A stretch of DNA of 64,000 nucleotides from Oscillospiraceae bacterium (lineage in GTDB: Bacteria > Bacillota > Clostridia > Oscillospirales > Acutalibacteraceae), in contig DPOR01000003.1 of NCBI GenBank assembly GCA_003538135.1, positions 1 to 64,000 of the forward strand. Reading direction: 5' to 3'. How positions within the stretch are numbered: position 1 is the first letter of the stretch; each line of letters opens with the position of its first letter. The translations under genes were made by a program, and so were the position numbers. The notes beneath the pieces are model-generated. The model had not been told where the DNA came from. It made no database searches and saw nothing but the letters and a program-made list of their open reading frames with translations. Of this stretch, positions 42,364 through 50,647 are shown piece by piece.

Positions 42364-43635
42364 ATGTTTGTAGATATTGCGAAAATTAAAATAAAAGCCG
42401 GAAACGGCGGCGACGGCGCGGTGACCTTCCACCGCGAGAAATATGTCGCATCCGGCGGACCCGACGGCGGCGACGGCGGCAAGGGCGGAGACATCATATT
42501 CGAAGTCGACGACAATCTTGCCACTCTTGCGGACTTCCGCTATAAGAGAAAGTACAGCGCGCCAGACGGAAAGCGCGGCGACGGCGGACGCAGGCGCGGC
42601 AAAAACGGCGAGGATCTTGTTATCAAAATCCCGCGCGGAACGATAATCCGCGAGGCGGAGTCGAACGCGGTTATGGCGGATATGTCCGAAAAGACCTCGT
42701 TTGTTGCCGCAAAGGGCGGCCGCGGCGGCTGGGGCAACACCCATTTCAAGACCCCGACCCGCCAGACTCCCCGTTTCGCGAAAAGCGGCACTCCCGGCGA
42801 GGAGTGGGAGGTCATACTCGAGCTCAAGCTGCTTGCCGATGTCGGTTTGCTCGGCTTCCCGAACGTCGGAAAGTCCACGTTTATTTCCGTAGTCAGCGAG
42901 GCAAAGCCCATAATCGCCGACTATCATTTCACAACCATAACTCCCGTCCTCGGCGTTGTCACCATGGGCGAGGGCGAGTCGTTTGTCGTCGCGGATATCC
43001 CCGGACTTATCGAGGGCGCGAGCGACGGCGTAGGACTCGGCCACGAGTTCTTGCGCCATGTTGAGCGCTGCCGAATGCTCCTGCATATAATAGACGCTGC
43101 GGGCAGCGAGGGCAGGGATCCGATAGAGGACTTCGAGAAAATAAACGCCGAGCTTGAAAAGTTCGACCCCGAGCTCTCGAAGCTTCCGCAGATAGTTGCG
43201 GCGAATAAGATAGACATGGCCGACGAGGCTCAGATAGAGCGCCTGCGCGAATATTTTACCTCCCGCGGCTATGAGTTTTATACCATGTGCGCGCCGATTC
43301 AGGAGGGCACGGCCGAGGTCATAAACGCGGTTGCCAAGCGTCTCAAGACTCTGCCGCCGATAAAGCGCTACGAGACGCAGGAAATACCCGTTGAGATGTT
43401 CGAGCGTCAAAAGGACACGGGCTTTACCGTCCGCGAGGAGGACGGCGTTTATATTGTCGAAGCGCCGTGGCTGCTCAAGATACTTCAGTGCACCGACATG
43501 GACGACTATGAGTCGCTTCAGTATTTCCAGCGCGTGCTCCATTCGAGCGGAATCCTCGCAAAGCTCGAGAGCATGGGGATTCAGCAGGGCGACACCGTTG
43601 AAATATACGATTTCGAATTCGACTATATGCCGTAA
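42364..43635 (+). CDS. obg: GTPase Obg/CgtA
   Basis: A 423-residue GTPase of large-subunit ribosome assembly and stress/sporulation signalling. The glycine-rich Obg fold (1-158) starts FVDIAKIKIKAGNGGDGAVT. The G domain has GFPNVGKST (G1), TTITPVLGVV (G2), DIPGLIEGAS (G3), and NKID (G4). A C-terminal OCT domain of about 70 residues follows (VEIPVEMFERQ-like region to the end). In B. subtilis Obg binds ribosomes and is essential. The following gene, mrnC, also acts on ribosomal RNA, which fits a shared transcript. Confidence 0.96.
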   Translation: MFVDIAKIKIKAGNGGDGAVTFHREKYVASGGPDGGDGGKGGDIIFEVDDNLATLADFRYKRKYSAPDGKRGDGGRRRGKNGEDLVIKIPRGTIIREAESNAVMADMSEKTSFVAAKGGRGGWGNTHFKTPTRQTPRFAKSGTPGEEWEVILELKLLADVGLLGFPNVGKSTFISVVSEAKPIIADYHFTTITPVLGVVTMGEGESFVVADIPGLIEGASDGVGLGHEFLRHVERCRMLLHIIDAAGSEGRDPIEDFEKINAELEKFDPELSKLPQIVAANKIDMADEAQIERLREYFTSRGYEFYTMCAPIQEGTAEVINAVAKRLKTLPPIKRYETQEIPVEMFERQKDTGFTVREEDGVYIVEAPWLLKILQCTDMDDYESLQYFQRVLHSSGILAKLESMGIQQGDTVEIYDFEFDYMP

Positions 43636-43649
43636 CGGAGGCTTTTCAC

Positions 43650-44072
43650 TTGATAGGAATAAGCGAAGAACTGAAAAATACAGACCCGGATTTGCTCAGC
43701 CCGCTGACTCTTGCGTTTGTGGGTGATACGGTGTTTGACCTGCTCGTCAGGGGTAATCTCGTCATGCAGGCGAACCGCCCCGTCGGCAAGCTGCATCCGC
43801 TTGCGGCAACGAAGGTCTGCGCCGCCGCTCAGGCGCGAGACGCACGCGATATCGCGCCGCTGCTGACCGAGCGCGAGGCGGATATCTATCGGCGCGGCAG
43901 AAACGCGCACACCGGAAGGATCCCCAAGAGCGCAAGCTCCGCCGAATATCACAGCGCAACAGGTCTCGAGGCGCTTTTCGGCTGGCTGTATCTCAGCGGT
44001 CGGGATGACAGGATAGAGGAGCTGTTCGAACATATCATCAATATGGAAAAATGCGATGAGGTGAAGCGATGA
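43650..44072 (+). CDS. mrnC: Mini-ribonuclease III (MrnC)
   Basis: A 140-residue RNase III catalytic domain without the dsRNA-binding domain; in Bacillus it trims the ends of 23S rRNA precursor. The signature strand is PLTLAFVGDTVFDLLVRG with the metal-binding Asp; the second acidic motif is YHSATGLEALFGWLYL. Start TTG 43650 has a CGGAGG site at good distance. It overlaps the YitT gene by 4 bp. Confidence 0.93.
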   Translation: MIGISEELKNTDPDLLSPLTLAFVGDTVFDLLVRGNLVMQANRPVGKLHPLAATKVCAAAQARDARDIAPLLTEREADIYRRGRNAHTGRIPKSASSAEYHSATGLEALFGWLYLSGRDDRIEELFEHIINMEKCDEVKR

Positions 44073-45025
44073 AAGGGAAAAGCAGAAGGAAAGAGACCCT
44101 GAGCCCCTACGAGCGCCGCAAGAGACGCCTTGAAAAAAGGTTTTCCAACGCGCCGAAAACAACGGGGCAAAAGATAGCCTGCGCGGTCATAGACAATATA
44201 TGCTGGATAGTCGGCTGCTCGCTCTATTCGATAGGTGTCGTGTCGTTCGCGCTGCCCAACAGCATCGCGCAGAGCGGCACTACGGGACTTGCGATAATAG
44301 TCAACCACATTTTTGATTTTATTCCGCTGGGTACTGCGAACTTTCTGCTAAACCTTCCGCTGATGATTTTAGCCCTTGTTTTTATCGGCTGGCGCTTTGT
44401 CGCAAAGACACTGTGGGTGACGGCAATACTCTCCGCCCTGCTCGACCTTTTCGGCAGCTTTATGCCGACCTATACGGGCGACAAGATTTTGGCGGCAATA
44501 TTCTGCGGCGTGTGCACGGGCGCGGGGCTTGCAGTGGTCTTTATGCGCGGCGCGACCACGGGCGGCACGGATATCATAGGCAGGCTCGTCCACAAGGCGC
44601 TCCCGCATATCCAGATAGGCAAGGTCATCATGGCGGCGGACGCTTTGATAGTTATTCTCGGCGCCGTTGTGTTCCGCTCGGTCGAGTCGGCAATGTATGC
44701 GGTCATAGTTATTTTCGTCAACTCCCGTCTGCTCGACTATATCCTCTACGGCACGGGCAGCGGAAAGCTGTTGCTCGCCGTGACGGAGCACGCGCAGGAG
44801 ATATCCGACGCGATAACCTCGAAGATGGGCAGAGGAATCACAATTCTGCCGGTCAAGGGCGGCTACACGGGCAAGGAGAAAAGCATGGTAGTCTGCGCCG
44901 TGAAGAAAAACGAGGTGCCCCACCTGACGAAGATAATCAGGCAGGTGGATACCGAGACGTTTATAATCATAACCGAAGCCGGTGAAATTCTCGGCGAGGG
45001 ATTCATTGCGCCCGGAGTCAACTGA
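44069..45025 (+). CDS. YitT family membrane protein (DUF161/DUF2179)
   Basis: A 318-residue membrane protein: a basic N-terminal tail (about 1-30), five to six helices with the YitT features GSLYSIGVVSFALPN-like segment and GATTGGTDIIGRLV, and a C-terminal cytosolic DUF2179 domain (about 245-310, GRGITILPVKGGYTG). The family's function is unknown, although it is widespread in Firmicutes. It closes the kdgK-eda-obg-mrnC-yitT cluster, followed by a terminator. Confidence 0.9.
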   Translation: MKGKSRRKETLSPYERRKRRLEKRFSNAPKTTGQKIACAVIDNICWIVGCSLYSIGVVSFALPNSIAQSGTTGLAIIVNHIFDFIPLGTANFLLNLPLMILALVFIGWRFVAKTLWVTAILSALLDLFGSFMPTYTGDKILAAIFCGVCTGAGLAVVFMRGATTGGTDIIGRLVHKALPHIQIGKVIMAADALIVILGAVVFRSVESAMYAVIVIFVNSRLLDYILYGTGSGKLLLAVTEHAQEISDAITSKMGRGITILPVKGGYTGKEKSMVVCAVKKNEVPHLTKIIRQVDTETFIIITEAGEILGEGFIAPGVN

Positions 45026-45030
45026 ATAAC

Positions 45031-45068
45031 AAAGCGCGGAGGCTTTTTGTGAACCTCCGCGCTTTTTT
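45031..45068 (+). terminator. Terminator after the YitT gene
   Basis: A perfect 12-bp stem AAAGCGCGGAGG/CCTCCGCGCTTT with an 11-base loop and further T's. Confidence 0.95.
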
Positions 45069-45158
45069 AAAAATTTTTCCAAAACAGGTGAGAAAATCCG
45101 CAGACTTCTGCGACAATATAAGTGAAAGGCGGGACGCCGCCTCGAAAGGATTGATCCA

Positions 45159-45698
45159 ATGCACAACGGTGAGAGTAGCTACCGCCGTTTTGTCGAGGGC
45201 GACCAAAGCGCGTTTGACGAGCTCATGGACGCCTATCGCGACAGACTGATATTTTTTATCAAGGGTTATGTCGGCTCCGCGGAGGAGGCGCAGGACATAG
45301 CCATGGATACCTTTGTCGAAATTCTCGTGCATCCGGGGCGTTTTCGCTTCAAAAGCTCGTTCAAGACCTACATATATTCCGTCGCAAGGCATAAAGCGGT
45401 CGATTTTCTGCGCAAAAAACGCACCGTGCCGGACAGCGGAAAAGAGATTTGGGACGAGAGCGCCATTGATTCATTCTACAGGCGCGAGGACGCGAGAACC
45501 GTGCGCGAATGCATGGACAGACTGAACGGCGATTACAGAACCGTGCTGTATCTGGTTTATTTTGAGGAAGTGGACGGCGACGGTGCGGCAAAAATTATGG
45601 GCAAAAGCAAAAAGCAGCTTGCGAATCTCCTCTACAGGGCGAAGCAGGCGCTTAAAACCGAGCTCGAAAAGGAGGGCTTTTGCTATGAAGACAGATAA
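45159..45698 (+). CDS. ECF-type RNA polymerase sigma factor
   Basis: A 179-residue sigma-70 group 4 (ECF) factor. Region 2 has YRRFVEGDQSAFDELMDAYR and AQDIAMDTFVEIL; KTYIYSVARHKAVDFLRKKR follows; region 4 has the helix-turn-helix YFEEVDGDGAAKIMGKSKKQ with LANLLYRAKQALK after it. It is the first gene of a set of four with the next three following closely; the second gene looks like its anti-sigma factor. It overlaps that gene by 14 bp. It should control a stress or envelope response that may include the serpins. Confidence 0.92.
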   Translation: MHNGESSYRRFVEGDQSAFDELMDAYRDRLIFFIKGYVGSAEEAQDIAMDTFVEILVHPGRFRFKSSFKTYIYSVARHKAVDFLRKKRTVPDSGKEIWDESAIDSFYRREDARTVRECMDRLNGDYRTVLYLVYFEEVDGDGAAKIMGKSKKQLANLLYRAKQALKTELEKEGFCYEDR

Positions 45699-46443
45699 AG
45701 AATTCAGAGATGAAGTTTATGCCCGCGCTTCAAAGGAGCGGGCGAGAATAAAAAGACGCAACCGTGTTATAATGACCGCCGTGCCGTGCTTTGTTATCGC
45801 AATCGCCGCCACCGCGACAGCGGTTTATTGTTCGAATTTGCTTCCTACGAAGGATGCGGCGCCCATATCTGTTGCCGGATATAATACTTCGGAGGAAAAT
45901 GCCGACAGCCTCGACGATACGGAGCAGACTCCGACCGAGGCGCAGAAGCCGGGCGGCACAGGCGATTTTGCCTATGAGACGGTTGCGGCGGGTGCATCGG
46001 CTGCAAAGAACAACGATCCGGCTGCACCGACGAAAAATAACGACAAGACGGGCGAAGCCGCCGCCTTAGGCTATGACTTTAAGGCTTTTTCGGATAAGGC
46101 GGAGTCGAATAAAAACGGCACGCACGACAATCCCGACGTTATAGTGATAAAGAGCAAAAAGGAGCTTGAAGAATATCTCGCGGCTCAGGAGAAATACGGA
46201 GCGCTGAGCGAAGAGCTGAAGGCGGAGCTTTTGAGCAAGGATGACGGATTTTTCGGCAGAAACACCGTTGCCGTCATAGCGGCGGACAGCGAATATGAAT
46301 TAGTAAGCTGCCGCGTCTCGGACTCTGACGGCACGCTTGCCGTCTCTGTCAAAAAGAAAGAAAACGCACAGGGAGTCGGCTGCCATATGCTGCTGACCGT
46401 ATATAACAGACAGTTTAACGACATTGTCCTCACGGACACTTAA
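45685..46443 (+). CDS. Single-pass membrane protein, probable anti-sigma factor
   Basis: A 252-residue protein with a basic N-terminal cytoplasmic segment of ~30 residues (KEFRDEVYARASKERARIKR), one transmembrane helix (about 30-55), and an extracytoplasmic part: a Thr/Ala/Asp-rich linker to ~140, then a small domain with IVIKSKKELEEYL and LLTVYNRQFND. The first two parts match the layout of ECF anti-sigma factors, although I see no zinc HXXXCXXC motif. ATG 45685 has GGAGGG upstream and overlaps the sigma gene; the frame upstream is a shadow of that gene. The call rests on layout and position. Confidence 0.65.
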   Translation: MKTDKEFRDEVYARASKERARIKRRNRVIMTAVPCFVIAIAATATAVYCSNLLPTKDAAPISVAGYNTSEENADSLDDTEQTPTEAQKPGGTGDFAYETVAAGASAAKNNDPAAPTKNNDKTGEAAALGYDFKAFSDKAESNKNGTHDNPDVIVIKSKKELEEYLAAQEKYGALSEELKAELLSKDDGFFGRNTVAVIAADSEYELVSCRVSDSDGTLAVSVKKKENAQGVGCHMLLTVYNRQFNDIVLTDT

Positions 46444-46463
46444 AACGAAAGGGGAGGAAATAA

Positions 46464-47813
46464 ATGAAGCTCAAAAAATTGGTGGCTCTTTTGCTCTGTG
46501 CCGCAGTTATGCTGCCTCTTGCGGCGTGCGTAAAAAAGCCGGGCGGTTCGGAAAATTCGAGCGACACGAGCAGCTCGGAGAGCACTGCGGTGACTCCGGC
46601 AAAAGACAAAGATACCTCAATAGTCGCTACCGATAAGAGCCGCAAGGGTCCTGCCGTTCAGGATCTGATGAAGGGTATAACCAAGGGGAAGGGCGTGTCC
46701 AAAAAGCCGGACAGCCGCTTTGAAAACGCCGCCGCATCGTTTGCGCTCGACCTTTTCAGGGACGAGTACAAGTCGGGCAGAAAGACCCTCGTTTCGCCCC
46801 TCTCCGTTTTTACCGCGCTCGCCATGACGCAGAACGGAGCGGAGGACAGAACTCTTTCTGAGATGCAAAAGACCCTCGGCGGGCTTGACCGCGATGTTCT
46901 GAACGCCTATATGAACGCATATCTCGCCGAGCTCACCGGCAAGGACAGCGCGCTCAAATGCGCCAATTCCATATGGGTCGACAGCAAGCTCGATGTCAAG
47001 AGGGCGTTTCTCCAGAAAAATGCTGATTTCTATTCCGCTCAGGCGTATAAAGCGGACTTTACGAGCACGAGAACCGTAAAAGAGATAAACTCGTGGGTCA
47101 GCAAGAACACGAACGGCATGATAAAGAAGCTGGTCGACGAGTTCGATCCCCTCACGGTTATGGTGCTTATGAACGCGCTCTGCCTCGAGGCGGAGTGGGA
47201 TGACCCCTATACCGACAACTGCGTGCGCGAGGGCACGTTCAAAAATGCCAATGGCAATCTCGTCAAGGCGGAATATATGTATTCGCAGGAGACGGAATAT
47301 ATCGAGACCGAGAATGCCACGGGCTTTGTCAAATATTATAAGGGCGGCAAGTTTGCCTTTGTCGCGCTTTTGCCGAACGAGGGCACAAGCATCGACAGCT
47401 ATATCGCCTCGCTGACGGGAAAGGGATTTCTCGGTGCGCTGAATTCGAGGAAGAATACCCAGGTCAACACGCAGATGCCGAAGTTCAAGTGCGAATACAG
47501 CAACTCGCTCGTCAACACTCTCAAGAAAATGGGCATGGGTACCGCGTTTGACGAGAACAAAGCGAACTTCTCGTCCATAGCGGACAACTCGAACGGCAAC
47601 ATATTTATCGGCGAGGTTATCCACAAGACCTTTATCGAGGTCGCCGAAAAGGGCACACGCGCAGGAGCGGTGACTGCCGTTATCTCAGAAAAGAGCGCAG
47701 CAATGCCTGTCGAACAGCCGAAGGAAGTAAGGCTCACAAGACCGTTTGTTTATGCGATAATAGATACCCAGACCAATCTGTCGCTCTTTATCGGCGCGCA
47801 GACGGATATTTAA
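46464..47813 (+). CDS. Lipoprotein serpin (first of tandem pair)
   Basis: A 449-residue serpin with a type II signal peptide (lipobox LAAC, Cys22) and a Ser/Thr-rich tether of ~50 residues, so anchored outside the membrane. Serpin landmarks: LVSPLSVFTALAMTQNGAED, NSIWVD, LMNALCLEAEWDDPY, FVALLPNEG, and C-terminal RPFVYAIIDTQTNLSLFIG. The reactive-loop hinge reads KGTRAGAVTAV, which fits an inhibitory serpin except for a Val near P9. The scissile bond is near EKSAAMP but cannot be fixed by counting. Target proteases may be its own, a competitor's, or host ones; unknown. Confidence 0.93.
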   Translation: MKLKKLVALLLCAAVMLPLAACVKKPGGSENSSDTSSSESTAVTPAKDKDTSIVATDKSRKGPAVQDLMKGITKGKGVSKKPDSRFENAAASFALDLFRDEYKSGRKTLVSPLSVFTALAMTQNGAEDRTLSEMQKTLGGLDRDVLNAYMNAYLAELTGKDSALKCANSIWVDSKLDVKRAFLQKNADFYSAQAYKADFTSTRTVKEINSWVSKNTNGMIKKLVDEFDPLTVMVLMNALCLEAEWDDPYTDNCVREGTFKNANGNLVKAEYMYSQETEYIETENATGFVKYYKGGKFAFVALLPNEGTSIDSYIASLTGKGFLGALNSRKNTQVNTQMPKFKCEYSNSLVNTLKKMGMGTAFDENKANFSSIADNSNGNIFIGEVIHKTFIEVAEKGTRAGAVTAVISEKSAAMPVEQPKEVRLTRPFVYAIIDTQTNLSLFIGAQTDI

Positions 47814-47825
47814 GGAGGTGCGCCC

Positions 47826-49097
47826 GTGAAAGTCAAGAAAATGCTGGCTGTTTTCATGAGCGTTCTGTCGCTTGCCGCCTGTATTTTACCGTTTTCCGGC
47901 TGCGGAAAGACCGTGGGAAAAGTTCATAACAAGGGCGTGAAAAGCGGCGCTGTACGCGACCTGACCGAGGGGATTTCAAAGAACGAATCCGCCTCAAAAG
48001 CCCCCGACGACGAATTTAAAGCCGCCGCCTCATCGTTTGCGGCAGAGCTTTTCAAAGATAACTATTCAAAGGGCAAGACGACGCTTGTGTCGCCGCTGTC
48101 CGTGCTTACCGCGCTCGCGCTGGTGCAAAACGGCGCTCAGGGCGATACGCTCGCCCAGCTTGAGCAGGCTCTCGGCGGACTTGACCGCGACACGCTCAAC
48201 GCCTATATGCGCGCCTACTGCGACTTCCTGACCGAGAGCGAGGAGCTGAAAATCGCAAACTCCGTCTGGACGGACAGCAGCGCAGAGGCAAAGCGGGCTT
48301 TCCTGCAAAAGGCGGTGGACAGCTACTCGGCGCAGATTTTCTCCGCCCCGCTGTCGAGCAAAAAGACCGTCAGCAGCATCAACTCATGGGTTAAGAAAAA
48401 CACTGACGGCATGATACCGAAGATAATCGAAAATGCCGATAGAGACGCCGTTATGATGCTCATAAACGCCGTTGCGTTTGAAGCAAAGTGGGAGACTCCG
48501 TACACAAACGACGATATCGAAAAGCTTGAGTTCAATTCATATTCCGGCAAATCGAAGAAAACCGAATTTATGTGTTCGACCGAAAGTGTATATCTTTCGG
48601 ACAGCGACGCGATCGGATTCATGAAGCCCTATAAGAACGGCCGCTTCGCTTTCGCGGCACTCCTGCCGAACGAAGATGTGAACATCGATGACTATATAGC
48701 CTCTCTCAGTGGCGAAAAGCTGATGAAAATATTCTCGTCCGCCAAGAAAAACGAAGAAGTCGATGTGAAAATGCCAAAGTTCAAGGCGGAGTACAGCACG
48801 CAGCTTATCGACACACTCAAAAAGATGGGCATAGAAGATGCGTTTGACCGCAAATCTGCCGACTTTTCTTCGCTCATAGACAAAAACGACGGCGCTTATA
48901 TCGGCACCGTGATGCACAAGACTTTTATCGAAGTCGATCAGGAGGGCACGCGTGCCGCCGCGGCGACGCTTGTCGGCATCAGCAAAATGAGCATGCCGGC
49001 GATAAATCCCGTTTGCCTCAACCGTCCGTTTGTCTATATGATAGTGGACACCGAAACGAACCTGCCGCTGTTTATCGGCGTGCAGACCGAAATATAA
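47826..49097 (+). CDS. Lipoprotein serpin (second of tandem pair)
   Basis: A 423-residue serpin, clearly a duplicate of the preceding gene: most landmarks occur in the same order, but the signal peptide, tether and reactive loop differ. There are two possible lipidation cysteines, Cys19 (LAAC) and Cys26 (FSGC). The hinge EGTRAAAATLV is the classic inhibitory pattern (Ala at P12-P9). By simple counting from the hinge Gly the scissile bond is Met-Ser in SKMSMP, as in alpha-1-antitrypsin, although the loop is about two residues longer, so the neighbouring Met-Pro is not excluded. Starts 12 bp after the first serpin with a GGAGG site. Confidence 0.93.
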   Translation: MKVKKMLAVFMSVLSLAACILPFSGCGKTVGKVHNKGVKSGAVRDLTEGISKNESASKAPDDEFKAAASSFAAELFKDNYSKGKTTLVSPLSVLTALALVQNGAQGDTLAQLEQALGGLDRDTLNAYMRAYCDFLTESEELKIANSVWTDSSAEAKRAFLQKAVDSYSAQIFSAPLSSKKTVSSINSWVKKNTDGMIPKIIENADRDAVMMLINAVAFEAKWETPYTNDDIEKLEFNSYSGKSKKTEFMCSTESVYLSDSDAIGFMKPYKNGRFAFAALLPNEDVNIDDYIASLSGEKLMKIFSSAKKNEEVDVKMPKFKAEYSTQLIDTLKKMGIEDAFDRKSADFSSLIDKNDGAYIGTVMHKTFIEVDQEGTRAAAATLVGISKMSMPAINPVCLNRPFVYMIVDTETNLPLFIGVQTEI

Positions 49098-49133
49098 TAC
49101 GATACCTCCACCTCTATTTTCCCCCAAATAGAT

Positions 49134-49165
49134 GACCCCGCCGGTTGACTTTACCCGGCGGGGTC
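49134..49165 (+). terminator. Terminator of the serpin operon
   Basis: A perfect 11-bp stem GACCCCGCCGG/CCGGCGGGGTC with a 10-base loop. The T run is weak on both sides, and it stands between two convergent genes, so it may serve both. Confidence 0.75.
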
Positions 49166-49186
49166 GCTTACTTTTGTGATTATATT

Positions 49187-50623
49187 TTACTGCCGATAAT
49201 TTTTCAGCTCTTCCGCTTCCTCTATCTCTATCTCCGGATCCTCTCCGAGAACCGGCGGCGCGGAGTCCGCGGCGGTCAGCTGCTTTATCCATTTTCGGCT
49301 CTTGAATCTTATCAGGCAGAGTACGGCTTTCGGCGTGTCCTCCGCGATATACATCGCAATTATCAGCACATAGAACGGAACGTCTGTCAAAAATCCGAGC
49401 GTGGTCACTATAGGTATACTCAATAAAAACAGCGCGCCTATGTCGAGGAACATTCCGATTTTCGTGTCTCCGCCGGCTCTGAATATGCCGACCACGCAGA
49501 CATACGAGATGTTTCTGACTCCTATCCACAGCGAGTAGATGAGCAGGAGCGTCGACGTCATCTGCCGGGCGCCCTCCGTCTCAATGGGCAGTATCCGCAG
49601 CAGCGGATTGCGCAGGAATATCATGGCGACTCCCGTGAGCACTCCGAGCAGGGGAACGAGCTTTATAAACCGCTTGCCCATGGAGTAGGCCTCATCCGCC
49701 TTGCCGGCGCCGACCGCCTTGCCTGTCATTATCGAGCAGGCGTGGCAAATGCCGACGAAGAAGACGAAGGCTATCTGTTCTATCGAGCTGAATATCGTAT
49801 ATGCGGCGTAGTTTTCGCTGCCCTGACGCGCATAAACCATGGCATAGACATTGGTGCCTAATCCCCAGAGCAGCTCGTTGAGCATTATCGGGGCACAGAC
49901 ACGCAGGAACTTCTTGAAAAATTCGATATCCTTCTTAAAAAATTCGCCGATCGGTGCATGGATGATATTCTTTTTCGCGTTGCCTATCACAAAGAGCAGC
50001 ACCGCCTGAACGACCATGGCTATGGCCGTCGCTATCGCCGCACCGCGAAGCTTCAGCGCGGGGAAGCCCAGCTTGCCGTATATGAGAATGTAGTTGAGCA
50101 CGGTGTTTGTCGCAACGGACGCTATCGAGCAGGCGAGCGGCGTGTGAACGTCCTCGGTCGAGCGCATGACGGTGCTTGTGACGAGCGAGATGGCGACAAA
50201 AATTCCGTAGGGCGCAACGGCCTGCAAATACTGCACTCCGGCGGCTATGACCTCCTCCTCGGAGGTGAAAACGCGCATCATCTGCTCCGGGATTGCGAGC
50301 ACCGATACAGTGTATAATGCACCCACGGCAAGCGAGAGTATGAGCCCTATGCCGTAGCTGCGGCGGATGCTCCGTCTGTCGTTTATGCCCCAGAACTGCG
50401 CCGTCATTGTCGCCGTGCCGGAGCTTATTCCGAACAGGGCGAGGTTCAAAAGGAAGCCCCAGCGTCCCGCGACACCTATCGCCGCCGTGCTGACGTTGCC
50501 GAGTCCCACGGTCATTGCGGTATCGACGAGCTGAGCGCATGAGGTCAGCAGCTGCTGGAGGGCGATGGGTATCGCCAAAGAAAACATTTTTTTGTAGAAA
50601 CCCGAGCGGGTCGAATTTGACAT
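49187..50623 (-). CDS. MATE family efflux transporter
   Basis: A 478-residue polytopic protein with 12 helices of the multidrug and toxin extrusion family (DinF/NorM-like). Conserved features include PIALQQLLTSCAQLVDTAMTVGLG and a repeat of the fold in the second half, GVLTGVAMIFL and so on. It would export cationic or other small molecules using Na+ or H+. It follows the GH2 gene by 24 bp on the same strand, as the last gene of a ROK-isomerase-GH2-MATE unit. The substrate is unknown. Confidence 0.9.
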   Translation of the reverse strand: MSNSTRSGFYKKMFSLAIPIALQQLLTSCAQLVDTAMTVGLGNVSTAAIGVAGRWGFLLNLALFGISSGTATMTAQFWGINDRRSIRRSYGIGLILSLAVGALYTVSVLAIPEQMMRVFTSEEEVIAAGVQYLQAVAPYGIFVAISLVTSTVMRSTEDVHTPLACSIASVATNTVLNYILIYGKLGFPALKLRGAAIATAIAMVVQAVLLFVIGNAKKNIIHAPIGEFFKKDIEFFKKFLRVCAPIMLNELLWGLGTNVYAMVYARQGSENYAAYTIFSSIEQIAFVFFVGICHACSIMTGKAVGAGKADEAYSMGKRFIKLVPLLGVLTGVAMIFLRNPLLRILPIETEGARQMTSTLLLIYSLWIGVRNISYVCVVGIFRAGGDTKIGMFLDIGALFLLSIPIVTTLGFLTDVPFYVLIIAMYIAEDTPKAVLCLIRFKSRKWIKQLTAADSAPPVLGEDPEIEIEEAEELKNYRQ

Positions 50624-50647
50624 TTGACTGTTATTATCTCCTATTTC

